Of a stretch of DNA of 64,000 bases, positions 18,033-28,414 are shown one piece after another. Source of the stretch: G963676095 sp963676095 (GTDB taxonomy: Bacteria; Bacteroidota; Bacteroidia; Bacteroidales; Prolixibacteraceae). Both the position numbers and the translations under genes were made by a program. How positions within the stretch are numbered: the stretch's first letter is position 1; every line of letters begins with the position of its first letter. The notes under the pieces were generated by a model. That model was not told the DNA's origin. It searched no databases and saw only the letters and a list, made by a program, of their open reading frames with translations. The stretch is from positions 434,001 through 498,000 of the forward strand of contig OY781040.1 in the NCBI GenBank assembly GCA_963676095.1. Reading direction: 5' to 3'.

Positions 18033-18944
18033 TTAAAATTTATACTTAGCAGCATAGCTGTTAATCGCTCTTTCCAAATCTGTTTTATTTTCCAAAAAAG
18101 GCATGTGCCCCACATCACTGCCCCAAAGAATCATATCCGGAAATTTGACCCCTTTGTAATGCTCCGGCCCAACCATCCAATCGGTCCGTCCATAAAAAAA
18201 CAAAACAGGTATTTTAATATCCGGGGTATTTTTCCGGAAATCCTTCCAATAATCGTCAATCGTTAATGCGACTGAACTAAAATCATTATTCCAATGGGGA
18301 ACCTCGCCATAAGTCGCATTCATCAATCTGTCATTTTCCTGCGAAGCATAAGCCATTTTCCACATAAGGCCCTTTTCGTTCAGTTTTCCGATAAGCGCCA
18401 TCCACTGGTCTGTTAACGGTATCGAATCGTTTACATCAGAAGATCGATTTTCAATACCCAAAAATTCAGAGGCTTTGGGGAGCCAGCTTTCACAAAAGCT
18501 TCTTTTCATACTTAACGTACAATTGATCATAATCATTCCAATGTTTGACTGAGGGCAGCTTTCAGCATAAGCCATTTGTAAAATTCCGCCAAAAGAATGC
18601 CCCAATGTAATCCATTGCTTTATACCCAAAGCTACCCGTACTTCTTCAAAATCTTTAATGAACCTGTCCAGCGAATAATTGTGGTCTTCAGGACTTGACG
18701 AACGACAGACTCCTCTCTGGTCCAGATAAATCATTTGAAAATGCTGCTCCAAATAGTCGCCGAAAAACTTTTCAAGCCAGAAACTTCCGGAACCTGGTCC
18801 TCCGTGAATATATAAACATGGAGTTCCTTTACCTTTCACGTTGACATATAACTTAACACTATCGGAAGTTAAAACTTGTCTTTCCTCTGCATAAATACTT
18901 AAAGCAAAAAGTATTGCAAGAAATGTTAAAGAAATTTTCTTCAT
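18033..18944 (-). CDS. exported alpha/beta hydrolase, peptidase S33-like
   Basis: 303 residues with signal peptide (1-19, ending IYA), so it acts in the periplasm or outside. The oxyanion segment HGGPGSGS is at 47-54, the nucleophile is Ser117 in GHSFGG, the acid is an Asp in FYGRTDWMVGP and the base a His in DVGHMPFLE, so the triad is complete. HGGPG and DQRG (75-78) are typical of proline iminopeptidase-like enzymes, but esterase activity is equally possible. It is convergent with the SRPBCC gene and stands alone on its strand. Confidence 0.85.
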   Translation of the reverse strand: MKKISLTFLAILFALSIYAEERQVLTSDSVKLYVNVKGKGTPCLYIHGGPGSGSFWLEKFFGDYLEQHFQMIYLDQRGVCRSSSPEDHNYSLDRFIKDFEEVRVALGIKQWITLGHSFGGILQMAYAESCPQSNIGMIMINCTLSMKRSFCESWLPKASEFLGIENRSSDVNDSIPLTDQWMALIGKLNEKGLMWKMAYASQENDRLMNATYGEVPHWNNDFSSVALTIDDYWKDFRKNTPDIKIPVLFFYGRTDWMVGPEHYKGVKFPDMILWGSDVGHMPFLENKTDLERAINSYAAKYKF

Positions 18945-19154
18945 CGTTATTCTTTTAAATAAAAACAGCTTTTAACCAGTTTGACGATAAATTACAGGTT
19001 ACGTTACAAACGGTGCGCAACATATGTTTGTCCGTCCTTATTTTCCTTGCTTTTGTCAAACAATAACAAGCCAGGTATTTTGTGGAAATTGTCGCCTGGC
19101 ACAGATGAAGTCATCTCTTAAATCTAGACGGGGTGTCAATACTTCGTGGATCTT

Positions 19155-19182
19155 GGTGCCGCAACGATATGGTTGCGACACC
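19155..19182. repeat. single hairpin related to the 13215 minisatellite
   Basis: GGTGCCGCAAC (19155-19165) and GTTGCGACACC (19172-19182) form a stem-loop with one mismatch and a 6-base loop. The 11-mer GGTGYCGCAAC also occurs at 13304-13314 in the first minisatellite. It lies between the GH3 stop and the hydrolase promoter region. It could act as a transcript end for the minus-strand GH3 message, though no T run follows. Confidence 0.45.
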
Positions 19183-19218
19183 AATTAATTTAAACCTGAT
19201 TCCTTATCTTTTTATAGC

Positions 19219-21633
19219 TCAGGGATGAGCTACATCCTTAATTTCGAATTGTTCTTTCAGGCGAATATCCTGAGAACTACTTCCAATCAGGACATCAAAT
19301 TTTCCGGGTTCAACCGTCCAGTTCATGTTCCTGTCCAGCAACTGCAGATCTTCCGGCTTCAGGGTAAAATGAACGGATTTTTTCTCGCCCGGCTCCAGCG
19401 ACACCCGTTGGAACCCCCGCAGTTGGGTCTCATAAGTAATCACACTGCTCACTTCGTCTTTAACATAGAGCTGTACGACCTCGTCTCCTTTCCTGGAACC
19501 TGTATTCTGAACATCGACTGTAACTCCGATATTGCCCCGGGCAAACTGTTCGCGGGGTGTTACTATTAAATTGCTGTATTCGAAAGTAGTATAACTTAAC
19601 CCGTAACCAAACGGATACAACGCTCCGTTAACGGCTGTTTTCCCGTATCCGTTAGGGCCTGTACCAGGCTGTCCTGCCTGAGAACCCGGCTTAAACGGAA
19701 AGTTAAATTCAATTTGACCGACGCTCTTGGGGAATGTGACAGGCAGCTTTCCCCCCGGATTATTGTCACCGAAGATTGTTTCAGCAATTGCCCGGCCTCC
19801 TTTGGCATTCGGGAACCAGGCTTCCAAAATTCCAGGGATATAGCGGTTTTCCCAATTGACAGTTAACGGTTGGCCATTAATTAAGACCAGTATGATTGGT
19901 TTCCCGGTTTCTTTCAGGGCCATCAGCAGATCCAGTTGCCTTCCTGGTAACCCAAGCCCTGTTCTTGATTTACTTTCCCCGCACCGCTCCTCATCTTCAC
20001 CCAAAACAGCAATAATCACATCTGATTGTTTGGCTTTTTCGACTGCCCGCTGAATGCCCTGCTTTTCATCATCAGATAAAGGCGTGGGAATAATTTCAGT
20101 TTCCGGCCAGTTGGGATCGACAACCTCACAGCCTTTTTCAAAGCTGACGGTCGCCTTGTTTCCAACGTAGTCTTTGACTCCCTCCAAAACATTGGTTACT
20201 TCCAGGTTTTGAGGGCCGTAACGGCTAACGTAAGCTGTCTTATCAATAGCGAGGGGACCTGTTACCAGGATATTTTTAAGCTGACTAAGATCGAGCGGTA
20301 ATATGTTTTCGTCATTTTTCAGCAATACCAGTGATTCACGGGCCATTTTCAGGACAAAGTCACCGGTTCCTCTGGCAACGATCTCATCTGCCTCTTTCGG
20401 ATCCGCAACATAGGGATTGTCGAATAAACCCAGTTCGAATTTTACGCGTAACACATCAGCCACATTCCGGTCCAGAGTCTCCATAGACAATTTACCCTCC
20501 TCCACCAATTCACGCAAAGGAAGGATGTAATCTTCCGGTGGCGAAAAATCGGTCCTCACATTTAAGCCGGCTTCGGCAACCTGTCGCACTGCGTCTTTGT
20601 CATCTCCTGCAACATGATGTTTACTATAGACAAATTCCACAGCCCTGCTGTCTGATACCACATAGCCCCGGAAACCGTATTGCTGACGCAACAATTCGGT
20701 CAGAAAATAATAGCTGGCGGTAACAGGAACGCCATCCCAATCATTGTAACTGCTCATTACCCCCAGCGGATGGCTTGCTTCGATCACTTTTTTAAAAGGA
20801 TAAAGAAACAGTTCATGCAACTCACGGGGCGCCACATGCGGGTCTGTCCTTGAATTCCCGTCCCGGCCGCCTTTCGGCACACTGTAAACGGCGAAGTGCT
20901 TTAAGGTAGAAGCAACGCCCTGCTCCTGAATACCATTAACCATTTGCTTGCCCAGTTCGGCAACCAAAAACGGATCCTCTCCGTAGCACTCCAACACTCT
21001 ACCCCAGCGTTGGTCGCGGGCAACATCAAGGATCGGGGCATACACATTGGTATAGCCCAATGCTTTCGCTTCGCGGCCAACAATAACACCTGCTTCGTGT
21101 ACCAAATCCCGGTTCCAGGTACTCCCGACGGCGATTGGCGCAGGCAGCGGAGTAGCCCGGTCGTGGTTTAAGCCGTGAATGCCCTCGTTGGTAAAATCGA
21201 CAGGAATACCCAGACGGGTCTCCTCGACAAACCATTTCTGGATCGTGTTAATGGCCCCGGCATGTTTGCTGTACGGATAAGAATACTGAGTCTTTTTTAA
21301 CCCATTCAGTTCCTCGTCTATATTGGCAATGCCATCTTTCCAGATTTCGTTTTTCCAACCTTCCGCCGGCATCTCATCTTTCAGCACCCTGTGGTAACCG
21401 TACAGCGTTGCACATTGACAGGTTTTTTCCTCCAGGGTCATTTGCGACAACAAGTCGGTTACCCTTTTTTCAACGGGCTGGGAGGGGTCTTCATAAATAT
21501 CCTTCCGTCCGTTTTTATTGAAATCGATCCATCCGCTCCGATAAATAGTTTTGCCCACTGCCTTTACCTGGGCCGTGACCGACAGGAAACCCAGAACAGT
21601 GAACATTAATATCATATAAAATTTTTTATGCAT
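19219..21633 (-). CDS. GH3 beta-glucosidase/beta-xylosidase-type exo-hydrolase
   Basis: Retaining exo-glycosidase of 804 residues, secreted (signal peptide 1-21). Order: GH3 N-terminal barrel (about 55-400), GH3 C-terminal alpha/beta domain (about 430-660) and a fibronectin III-like domain (about 710-785). The nucleophile is Asp328 in YVVSDSRAVE; KHFAVY (245-250) and GRVLECYGEDPFL (211-223) are typical substrate-pocket motifs. GEDEERCGESKSRTGLGLPG in the second domain fits the acid/base region. It is the last gene of locus B, 47 bases after a GH92 gene. Sugar specificity cannot be read from sequence; a role in trimming glycans with the GH92 enzymes is inferred. Confidence 0.9.
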   Translation of the reverse strand: MHKKFYMILMFTVLGFLSVTAQVKAVGKTIYRSGWIDFNKNGRKDIYEDPSQPVEKRVTDLLSQMTLEEKTCQCATLYGYHRVLKDEMPAEGWKNEIWKDGIANIDEELNGLKKTQYSYPYSKHAGAINTIQKWFVEETRLGIPVDFTNEGIHGLNHDRATPLPAPIAVGSTWNRDLVHEAGVIVGREAKALGYTNVYAPILDVARDQRWGRVLECYGEDPFLVAELGKQMVNGIQEQGVASTLKHFAVYSVPKGGRDGNSRTDPHVAPRELHELFLYPFKKVIEASHPLGVMSSYNDWDGVPVTASYYFLTELLRQQYGFRGYVVSDSRAVEFVYSKHHVAGDDKDAVRQVAEAGLNVRTDFSPPEDYILPLRELVEEGKLSMETLDRNVADVLRVKFELGLFDNPYVADPKEADEIVARGTGDFVLKMARESLVLLKNDENILPLDLSQLKNILVTGPLAIDKTAYVSRYGPQNLEVTNVLEGVKDYVGNKATVSFEKGCEVVDPNWPETEIIPTPLSDDEKQGIQRAVEKAKQSDVIIAVLGEDEERCGESKSRTGLGLPGRQLDLLMALKETGKPIILVLINGQPLTVNWENRYIPGILEAWFPNAKGGRAIAETIFGDNNPGGKLPVTFPKSVGQIEFNFPFKPGSQAGQPGTGPNGYGKTAVNGALYPFGYGLSYTTFEYSNLIVTPREQFARGNIGVTVDVQNTGSRKGDEVVQLYVKDEVSSVITYETQLRGFQRVSLEPGEKKSVHFTLKPEDLQLLDRNMNWTVEPGKFDVLIGSSSQDIRLKEQFEIKDVAHP

Positions 21634-21680
21634 GTATAAACTAACTGATTAACTGTAATACTTATAAACTTAAAAGTCCG

Positions 21681-23939
21681 CTATTCAATGCCCCACTGCC
21701 GGTTGGCCTTTGGCCCCATTTCCAGCACTAATTTGCCGCCGTTTTCAATGACTTGATGTGAAATCCATGGCTTGTCCAACGGCTGACCATTTAATGTAGC
21801 GGATTGGATATACTTATTTTCATCAGAAGCCCCGTGAGCGACTATTTCGAACTCCTTCCCGTTACCCAGTGAAATCCGGCAATGCTCAAACAACGGGCTA
21901 CCGATTGCATATTCGGGCTTACCGGGAGTTACCGGATAAAATCCCATGGATGAAAAAACCACAAAGGAAGAAAGCCCTCCCCCGTCTTCATCACCCGGGA
22001 CCCCCATCAGATCGTTACGGAACCATTCCCTGAGCAACTGACGCACCAGCTTTTGGGTCTTCCAGGGTTGACCGGCATAATCGTACAGGTAGGGAATATG
22101 CAGCGATGGTTCGTTTGCCATTGTAAATTGACCCACATTACCGGTCTGGTCCGGCAACTGGGTATAAAATTCACGCTTCCCTCTCCCCATCGGCGTAGTA
22201 AACAAAGCATCCAGGTTTTTGACAAAATTCTCTTTTCCCCCCATGAGGTTGATCAGGTCGGGAATATGGGCCTGAACGTCCCACCGGTAAGTCCATCCGT
22301 TATTTTCGTCGTAATAATCGCGAACGCCAACGCCACCTGAAAACCGGTAATCAAAAGGCTCGATAAACTTTCCGTTTTTATCCTTGGGATGAAAGAACTG
22401 CGTTTTTTCGTTAAACAAATTCCGATAGTTATAAGAAGCTTTATCGAAATAGGCGGCCTCTTCTTTCTTCCCCAGTTCACCGGCAATCTGCGACAAACAC
22501 CATTCGTCATATGAAGTTCCCAGCGTTACGGCAACAGCCTGACGGCGTTCGAAACGGTTGACTTCCGGGATTGTTTCTTCCTCCCCTTCGCGTAAAGCCG
22601 GAATATAACCATGCTCCTTGTAAAACTGATCGAGCTCACCGGCAGGTTTCCCCGACCAGGGAGCCAGTGTTTTTTCGGTAATCGCGTTTTTGCAAGCCTG
22701 GTAGGCTTTCTCCAGATCGAAGTCAGTCAGGCCTTTCCGGTAAGCGTCAATCACGGAAGCTACTCCGTGGTTCGAATTCATCCGGCGGCTATCGCCCGTA
22801 ATTTCGGGAAAGGTCGGCCACCAGAAGTTTTCCATTTGTTCCGACATCAAAACAAAGGAATGAAGGATATCCTCTTCCTGTTTCGGGTTGATTAAAATGC
22901 GTAAAGGGTGATGTGCCCGGTACGAGTCCCAAATCCAGTCGTCCGTGTAAAAAGGCCGCCCGCCGTCCTGGTGTACCTGATGATCAAAAGCGCTGTAATA
23001 ACGGCCATCTTCTGAGATACAAACGGGCCGTTCATAACAACGGTACAGCGAGGTATAAAAAACCGTCCGTTCATCGGGCGTACCACCATCTACTTTAATT
23101 TTCCCCAGTGCCTTGTTCCATTCTTCCCGGCCAATTTTCTGAAGCCGGGCTACCGATTTGTCAGCAACCTCACGATCCAGGTTAGCTTTGGCCTGGTCTT
23201 CATCAATAAACGAAACGCCATATTTAATCTTCAGTTTTTTTGTCCCTTCCGGATAATTCAGAACCAGACAGGCATCCTGGCCTTCAGCATCTTTTGATTT
23301 TATAAGACTTCCCGCTTTCAGCTGATTAACCTCTCCGGGCACTTCCTCCGGCGCCAGATAGATGTACACTTTCGTATCATTGGCCAGAAACTGATATCCG
23401 CGAACAGCTTTTCCGTCCCAGGAAAGACGGCCATTTTCCGTACTCAGAATTAAGTACGGAGGAGCGTCCTTTTCAAAGGAAAACTCATAGGCGGCAGCCT
23501 GATGAGACAAACCGTAATCCACCTGGATTTGCGGCTCATCCAAATAGACCTGATAGGAATAAGGGGTTAACTTTTCCTGATCATAACTATAATCAATAAC
23601 AGGTTTCAACTGGTCCTCGCTTCCCTGGAAAGGGCTAAGGCGAAAAGCGGAACGGCCGCGATGACTGGTGACAATCAGCGGCAGTCCTTCCAGAACTACA
23701 CCGGTGTAGTCTCCTCGCTCAGGATATACACGTAACATACTGTTTGGCAAATGGATGGTTGGATAGGTTGGGACAAGCAGATGGCTGATGTTACCCATAT
23801 ATGGATTTACATAATCAACCCATTGTTGTTCAGCTTCCTGATTTTTGGTTTCCGGATGAGGAGTACAGGAAAAGAAGAACGCAACTATACTAAGTGTGAC
23901 CGCTATTCCCCATACCCGTTTCATGTTCATGCCTTTCAT
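21681..23939 (-). CDS. GH92 alpha-mannosidase-type lipoprotein
   Basis: Calcium-dependent inverting exo-alpha-mannosidase family, 752 residues. The leader ends in VAFFFSC, a lipobox, so it is probably membrane-anchored. The N-terminal beta-sandwich (about 40-285, with VNPYMGN) and the helical barrel (about 300-750) are both present. Family motifs: DSYRAHHPL, NNGWTYRWDVQAH, ANEPSLHIPYLY and PGDEDGGGLSSFVVFSSMGFYPV. The GDEDGGGLSS version differs from the usual GNDD/GNED-x-G-x-x-SAW, so this is a divergent subgroup and its substrate may differ from the other two GH92 enzymes here. It lies in the GH92-GH92-GH3 minus-strand run of locus B. Confidence 0.88.
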   Translation of the reverse strand: MKGMNMKRVWGIAVTLSIVAFFFSCTPHPETKNQEAEQQWVDYVNPYMGNISHLLVPTYPTIHLPNSMLRVYPERGDYTGVVLEGLPLIVTSHRGRSAFRLSPFQGSEDQLKPVIDYSYDQEKLTPYSYQVYLDEPQIQVDYGLSHQAAAYEFSFEKDAPPYLILSTENGRLSWDGKAVRGYQFLANDTKVYIYLAPEEVPGEVNQLKAGSLIKSKDAEGQDACLVLNYPEGTKKLKIKYGVSFIDEDQAKANLDREVADKSVARLQKIGREEWNKALGKIKVDGGTPDERTVFYTSLYRCYERPVCISEDGRYYSAFDHQVHQDGGRPFYTDDWIWDSYRAHHPLRILINPKQEEDILHSFVLMSEQMENFWWPTFPEITGDSRRMNSNHGVASVIDAYRKGLTDFDLEKAYQACKNAITEKTLAPWSGKPAGELDQFYKEHGYIPALREGEEETIPEVNRFERRQAVAVTLGTSYDEWCLSQIAGELGKKEEAAYFDKASYNYRNLFNEKTQFFHPKDKNGKFIEPFDYRFSGGVGVRDYYDENNGWTYRWDVQAHIPDLINLMGGKENFVKNLDALFTTPMGRGKREFYTQLPDQTGNVGQFTMANEPSLHIPYLYDYAGQPWKTQKLVRQLLREWFRNDLMGVPGDEDGGGLSSFVVFSSMGFYPVTPGKPEYAIGSPLFEHCRISLGNGKEFEIVAHGASDENKYIQSATLNGQPLDKPWISHQVIENGGKLVLEMGPKANRQWGIE

Positions 23940-24179
23940 AAAATTAATTTTTAGTTTTCAAATGGTTTTAAGGTTCGCCTGGTTGTGAGCAAAGATACCA
24001 ATGAACAACATTTTTTCCACTATTTTCTCCCTCCCTGATTAAAAAAAGAAGAAAAAAGTACTTCAGGGGATTCAAATCCAGGGAATTTTATAAAAACAAA
24101 TTATACCTGAACCATTCGAAAAAGCTACCTTACTTCCAGACAAGCCTTCGCCTCCATTTTCGCAGCCAGATGTTTCCTG

Positions 24180-26444
24180 TTAAAAAGTTGACTTCGGCCT
24201 GTCTTCAACAGCAGACCCGAAATTGTAATTGGGTACCTTTCCCATCACGAATTTCAATTCCCCGCCATTCATGATGTCCTGATACCGGATATAACTCTTC
24301 GAATATTTCCTGCCGTTTAATTTGACGGACTGGATATAGATATTCCCGTTGCTGTTATTCTCCGCTTTTATTGTAAAAGTCTTCCCCCCTGACAAATGAA
24401 TGGTTGCTTTAGGGAATAAAGGACTCCCAAATACAAAAACACCGTTTGACGGGTTCACCTGATACAACCCCAGTGCAGACATGACATACCACGCTGACAT
24501 CTGTCCGCAGTCCTCGTTACCGGTCAGGCCGTCAGGTTGGCTCGTGTACATCTGATGCAATATATAACGCACTTTCTCTGCGGTTTTCCACTGTTGACCG
24601 GCAAATGCATACAGGTAAGCAATGTGGTGGCAGGGTTCGTTTCCATGTGCATACATCCCGATCAGTCCGGATATATCCTTTGAGGCATACTCTCCCAGGT
24701 CACCTGTAACCACAAACAGTGAATCCAGTTTATTGACAAATGGTCCATCGCCACCAAAGAGTTTAATTAATTCTTCCGGGGCCTGCGGAACCATGAAGGT
24801 ATACTGCCAACCATTTCCCTCTGAAAAATCGCCAACCATATGAACCGAGGTGATCGGATTATAAGGAGTTTTCCAGGAACCATCAGACATTCTGGGACGA
24901 ATGAAATGGATGGTTGTATCAAAATAGCTTTTATACGACTCCGATCTCTTATAGAAATAGTTGAAATCTTCTACTTTTCCCAGTCCTTTAGCCATTTGAG
25001 CAACGCTGCGGTCATCCACGGCATTTTCCAAAGCTACCGATGTTGCTTCCCTGGCTTTATCGGCGGGCGTATATCCATACTCCATTAATGCCCCGATCCC
25101 TCTCTGTTCCGGATAAGTCGCGGATTTTTTCAGCGCTTCAAAAGCCAGTTCTTCATCAAAACCTTTAAACCCTTTAGCCCAGGCGTCGACGATTACAGGA
25201 GCTGCACCATAACCGGCCATTGCATTGGTCTCGTTGCCCATCAGATGCCATTGCGGCAACTTTCCCTGCTGCTGACAGATAGCCAGCATCGTATTCACAA
25301 AATCGTTCACCCTCTCCGGTTGGGTGATCGTAAAGAGTTCGTGAGCGGTCCGGTAAGTATCCCACAATGAGAAAACTGAATAATTTTCAAATCCGGGGTC
25401 TGAGTACACTTTTTTATCCGCTCCCCGGTAACTGCCATCCGCATCATTAAATAATACAGGTGCAATACAGGTATGAAACAAGGCCGTATAAAAAATCTGC
25501 TTCAATGCAAAATCATCTGTCTCTATCGAGATCTTCGATAGTTCCTTATTCCATTTCATCTTCGCTTCATTTACAAACCGGTCAAAGTTCCACCCCGGCG
25601 CTTCAGTCCCGATATTAGCCAATGCATTTGCTGAACTCACAGGCGAAATGCCCACCTTCAGGATCACCTCCCCCGGGTTATTCGCAAAGCTTATGACACC
25701 TTTAACAGCCCCGGCTTTGAGTTCACCCTGGCCAATCAGGGTATCGTTGTCATATACATCCAGCTTTTTGATTTCTTCATTACTTTTCAGCGTGAACCAC
25801 AAACGCTGATCACGGGCCCACCCTTTTGAAAACCGGTAGCCTTCGATGGTATGCAAATCGACTAATTTTAAGTAGGTTTCGTAAGACTTGTCACTGATTC
25901 CCTCCTTCAAATCGATCACGACATGGTTATTCGCTGCAGAGGGGAAAGAATACCTGTGTATCCCGACCCGTTCCGTGGCAGTGAGCTCTGCCTTGATTTT
26001 ATATTTATCCAAAAACAGGGAATAATACCCGGGTTTTACAACTTCTTTCTCATGGGTATAGTGAGAAGAATAAGCCTCACGGATATCGTCCTGCTTTCCC
26101 TTATCAACATATACCTGCCCGGTAACCGGCATGAGTAATACATCACCAAGATCTGACGACCCCGTACCACTCAGATGAGTGTGGGAGAATCCAATGACGA
26201 TACTATCGGAATAATTATATCCGGAACACCAGTCCCAGCCTTTAATAATATTGTTCGGACCAAGCTGCACAGCCCCGAACGGAACACTCGCCCCGACAAA
26301 AACATGTCCGTGCCCGCCAGAACCGATAAGCGGGTTAACTGATTCTGCGGGTGTGCCGTTTTTTTGTTTCTGCTGCGCACCCACACAAAATGGAAAGAAC
26401 AAGAATATAAACGATAAATAAATCAGTACTTTCTTTTGCTTCAT
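24180..26444 (-). CDS. GH92 alpha-1,2-mannosidase-type enzyme, secreted
   Basis: 754 residues with signal peptide (1-23, ending VGA). It follows the canonical GH92 layout: VNPLIGSGGHGHVFVGASVPFGAVQLGPN at the start of the beta-sandwich, FSHTHLSGTGSSDLGDV, DTYRTAHELFT, SEGNGWQYTFMVP with the presumed general-acid Glu, GNEPCHHIAYLYAFAG and GNEDCGQMSAWYVMSALGLYQV near the C terminus. All conserved segments are intact, so activity on alpha-mannosides is likely. A GH92 gene follows downstream, and SusD lies upstream 213 bases away. Confidence 0.93.
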   Translation of the reverse strand: MKQKKVLIYLSFIFLFFPFCVGAQQKQKNGTPAESVNPLIGSGGHGHVFVGASVPFGAVQLGPNNIIKGWDWCSGYNYSDSIVIGFSHTHLSGTGSSDLGDVLLMPVTGQVYVDKGKQDDIREAYSSHYTHEKEVVKPGYYSLFLDKYKIKAELTATERVGIHRYSFPSAANNHVVIDLKEGISDKSYETYLKLVDLHTIEGYRFSKGWARDQRLWFTLKSNEEIKKLDVYDNDTLIGQGELKAGAVKGVISFANNPGEVILKVGISPVSSANALANIGTEAPGWNFDRFVNEAKMKWNKELSKISIETDDFALKQIFYTALFHTCIAPVLFNDADGSYRGADKKVYSDPGFENYSVFSLWDTYRTAHELFTITQPERVNDFVNTMLAICQQQGKLPQWHLMGNETNAMAGYGAAPVIVDAWAKGFKGFDEELAFEALKKSATYPEQRGIGALMEYGYTPADKAREATSVALENAVDDRSVAQMAKGLGKVEDFNYFYKRSESYKSYFDTTIHFIRPRMSDGSWKTPYNPITSVHMVGDFSEGNGWQYTFMVPQAPEELIKLFGGDGPFVNKLDSLFVVTGDLGEYASKDISGLIGMYAHGNEPCHHIAYLYAFAGQQWKTAEKVRYILHQMYTSQPDGLTGNEDCGQMSAWYVMSALGLYQVNPSNGVFVFGSPLFPKATIHLSGGKTFTIKAENNSNGNIYIQSVKLNGRKYSKSYIRYQDIMNGGELKFVMGKVPNYNFGSAVEDRPKSTF

Positions 26445-26657
26445 AAGATCAATGTAAATAAACTCAAATTAAGGATCGTGAGAATGTTTGGTTTACTAAC
26501 CTCATGCCTTCGAGAAGACCTTTCCGGTTCGAAAAATCGGATGGACCAACTTACAGAATGTAAGGAAACAGGACTTCCCGGGTACTGATTGCACACAAGA
26601 AGTTCCTGTTTCAGGTACAAAAGGCCTAATTGGTATTTCGGTTAATCTGTAATAAAA

Positions 26658-28358
26658 CTAGTTGCTGTATCCGGGGTTTTGTTCCAATACGGCACCCGTA
26701 TTCAAATCGATTTCAGTCTGAGGAATTGGCCACAAACTATGTTGCTCCTCAATTCCGACTCCTGGATTTGAGGGGTCATCATTGTATTGACGCACCCGTT
26801 CAACCAGTCTTCCAAGGCGCATAAGCGTAAGCAACCTCCATTCTTCAGTATAAAGCTCCCGGGCCCTTTCATCTAAGATATAATCGGTGGAAACATCGCT
26901 GGCCGATATTGGTGTTGCATTTGACCTTTCCCGGACTTCATTTATGTCGCCAGCTGCTTTATCTTTCTGATTCAGACCAAGATAAGCTTCAGCCCTGATC
27001 AGATAGGTTTCAGCCAGGCGGATAGCATACAGGTCCTTGTGATTGTACCCTCCGCCGGACCTGGCCAAATCAGTATAATGGTCGAGCGGCGAAGCAACTT
27101 TCATAAAATAGGGGAAAAGATATTGTGTTGTATCTTTCAAGGCACTGGAACGGGATGAATACAGGCTCCAGTCGATTTTCTGCCCATCATAGGCAGAACC
27201 CGGATTGTCGAAATAGAAGTTTCTTTTGATACAAGCTTCTGCATTCCGGTAATCGTTGTTCCAATCGCCCTTCCAGATATCATAAGCGACATAGTTGGTT
27301 GGCCGGACCCAGGCAACCGGACGTCCCAAAGTGTCGCTATACCCGGTATAGCTGCCATCATACAATTCTCCTCTGAAGGCCTTGTATCCGTCAGGAGTAT
27401 TCCCCATCCGGTAGTAAGCGCACCCGAAGGCCCGTTCTCCGGAATAGGAGCCCCCTCCTGTAACATCAGGATCGTTCTGAATAACCCAGATAGCTTCTGT
27501 ATTCGTACTCAGGTTATGATTTTCCTTTGTAAAAAGATCAAAATAGACATTCTCACTACCAAAAAGATCAGGCTGCGAACCAAAACGCGCCCTCATCAAA
27601 TCGTAGCCATAATCCTTAATAACGTGTGTTGCAGCATCAACTGCTTCCTGAAATTTATCCTGTGCCAAGTAAGTTTCACTCAACATATGCCATGCTGCAC
27701 CTTGAGTCAACCGTCCTGCAGCAACTTCCTCTCCCCGGACCGGAAGGTTTTCTGTTCCAAAAGCGAAGTCTTCCTCCATCAACGCATAAATATCTTCTTT
27801 TGGATCCCGCACGAAATCCGTTTTTGCAGACACAACAGGTTCGGTAACCAAAGGTACATCACCATACAGGGTTACTAATATACGGTAAGCAAAAGCCCTG
27901 AAAAAACGGGCTTCCGCCAAATACGAATTTTTCAGGCTTTCATCACTCCATTCCATTCCTTCGATACCTGCGATAACCGTATTGGCCTGATAAACCAAAT
28001 CGAAAGCTTTTGTCCAATAATTTAAAGGTAATGATCCGCTGGGGGTTATTTCTGTATCCCAGTTACTCATTGTTCCGCCCGCAGGATCTTCACCGTTATA
28101 GGCTTCGTCTGTACCAAGAGCAACATATACAAACATCTGTTTCTCATCGACATTGGAGTACCAGTTGCGGGCCAGACTGTAAAGTCCAACGACCCCCATC
28201 TCGACATCACTTGACGAAGTAAAGGCATTCGATGTTGAAATAAAATCAATCGGGGTTTCTTTCAGGACACCTTCATCGCAGGAAGATATCCCCCAGATTA
28301 TAGCCATGCCTGCCAAAGCATGGCATATATACTTATATGCTAATTTTTTATTTTTCAT
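26658..28358 (-). CDS. SusD/RagB-family glycan-binding lipoprotein
   Basis: 566 residues, lipobox ending GISSC at residue 27, then the SusD fold: LYSLARNWYSN near 60, AEARFFRAFAYRILVTLYGDVPLVTEPV (about 147-174) and the closing LRLAETYLIRAEAYL-like helix and LWPIPQTEIDLN. It forms the lid of the SusC channel encoded 56 bases upstream. It is the binding component of locus B. Nothing is truncated. Confidence 0.94.
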   Translation of the reverse strand: MKNKKLAYKYICHALAGMAIIWGISSCDEGVLKETPIDFISTSNAFTSSSDVEMGVVGLYSLARNWYSNVDEKQMFVYVALGTDEAYNGEDPAGGTMSNWDTEITPSGSLPLNYWTKAFDLVYQANTVIAGIEGMEWSDESLKNSYLAEARFFRAFAYRILVTLYGDVPLVTEPVVSAKTDFVRDPKEDIYALMEEDFAFGTENLPVRGEEVAAGRLTQGAAWHMLSETYLAQDKFQEAVDAATHVIKDYGYDLMRARFGSQPDLFGSENVYFDLFTKENHNLSTNTEAIWVIQNDPDVTGGGSYSGERAFGCAYYRMGNTPDGYKAFRGELYDGSYTGYSDTLGRPVAWVRPTNYVAYDIWKGDWNNDYRNAEACIKRNFYFDNPGSAYDGQKIDWSLYSSRSSALKDTTQYLFPYFMKVASPLDHYTDLARSGGGYNHKDLYAIRLAETYLIRAEAYLGLNQKDKAAGDINEVRERSNATPISASDVSTDYILDERARELYTEEWRLLTLMRLGRLVERVRQYNDDPSNPGVGIEEQHSLWPIPQTEIDLNTGAVLEQNPGYSN

Positions 28359-28414
28359 ATCTAATGTGACATTTATTGTGAAAACAGCGCCTTATTTATT
28401 ACACTTCTCTTTCA

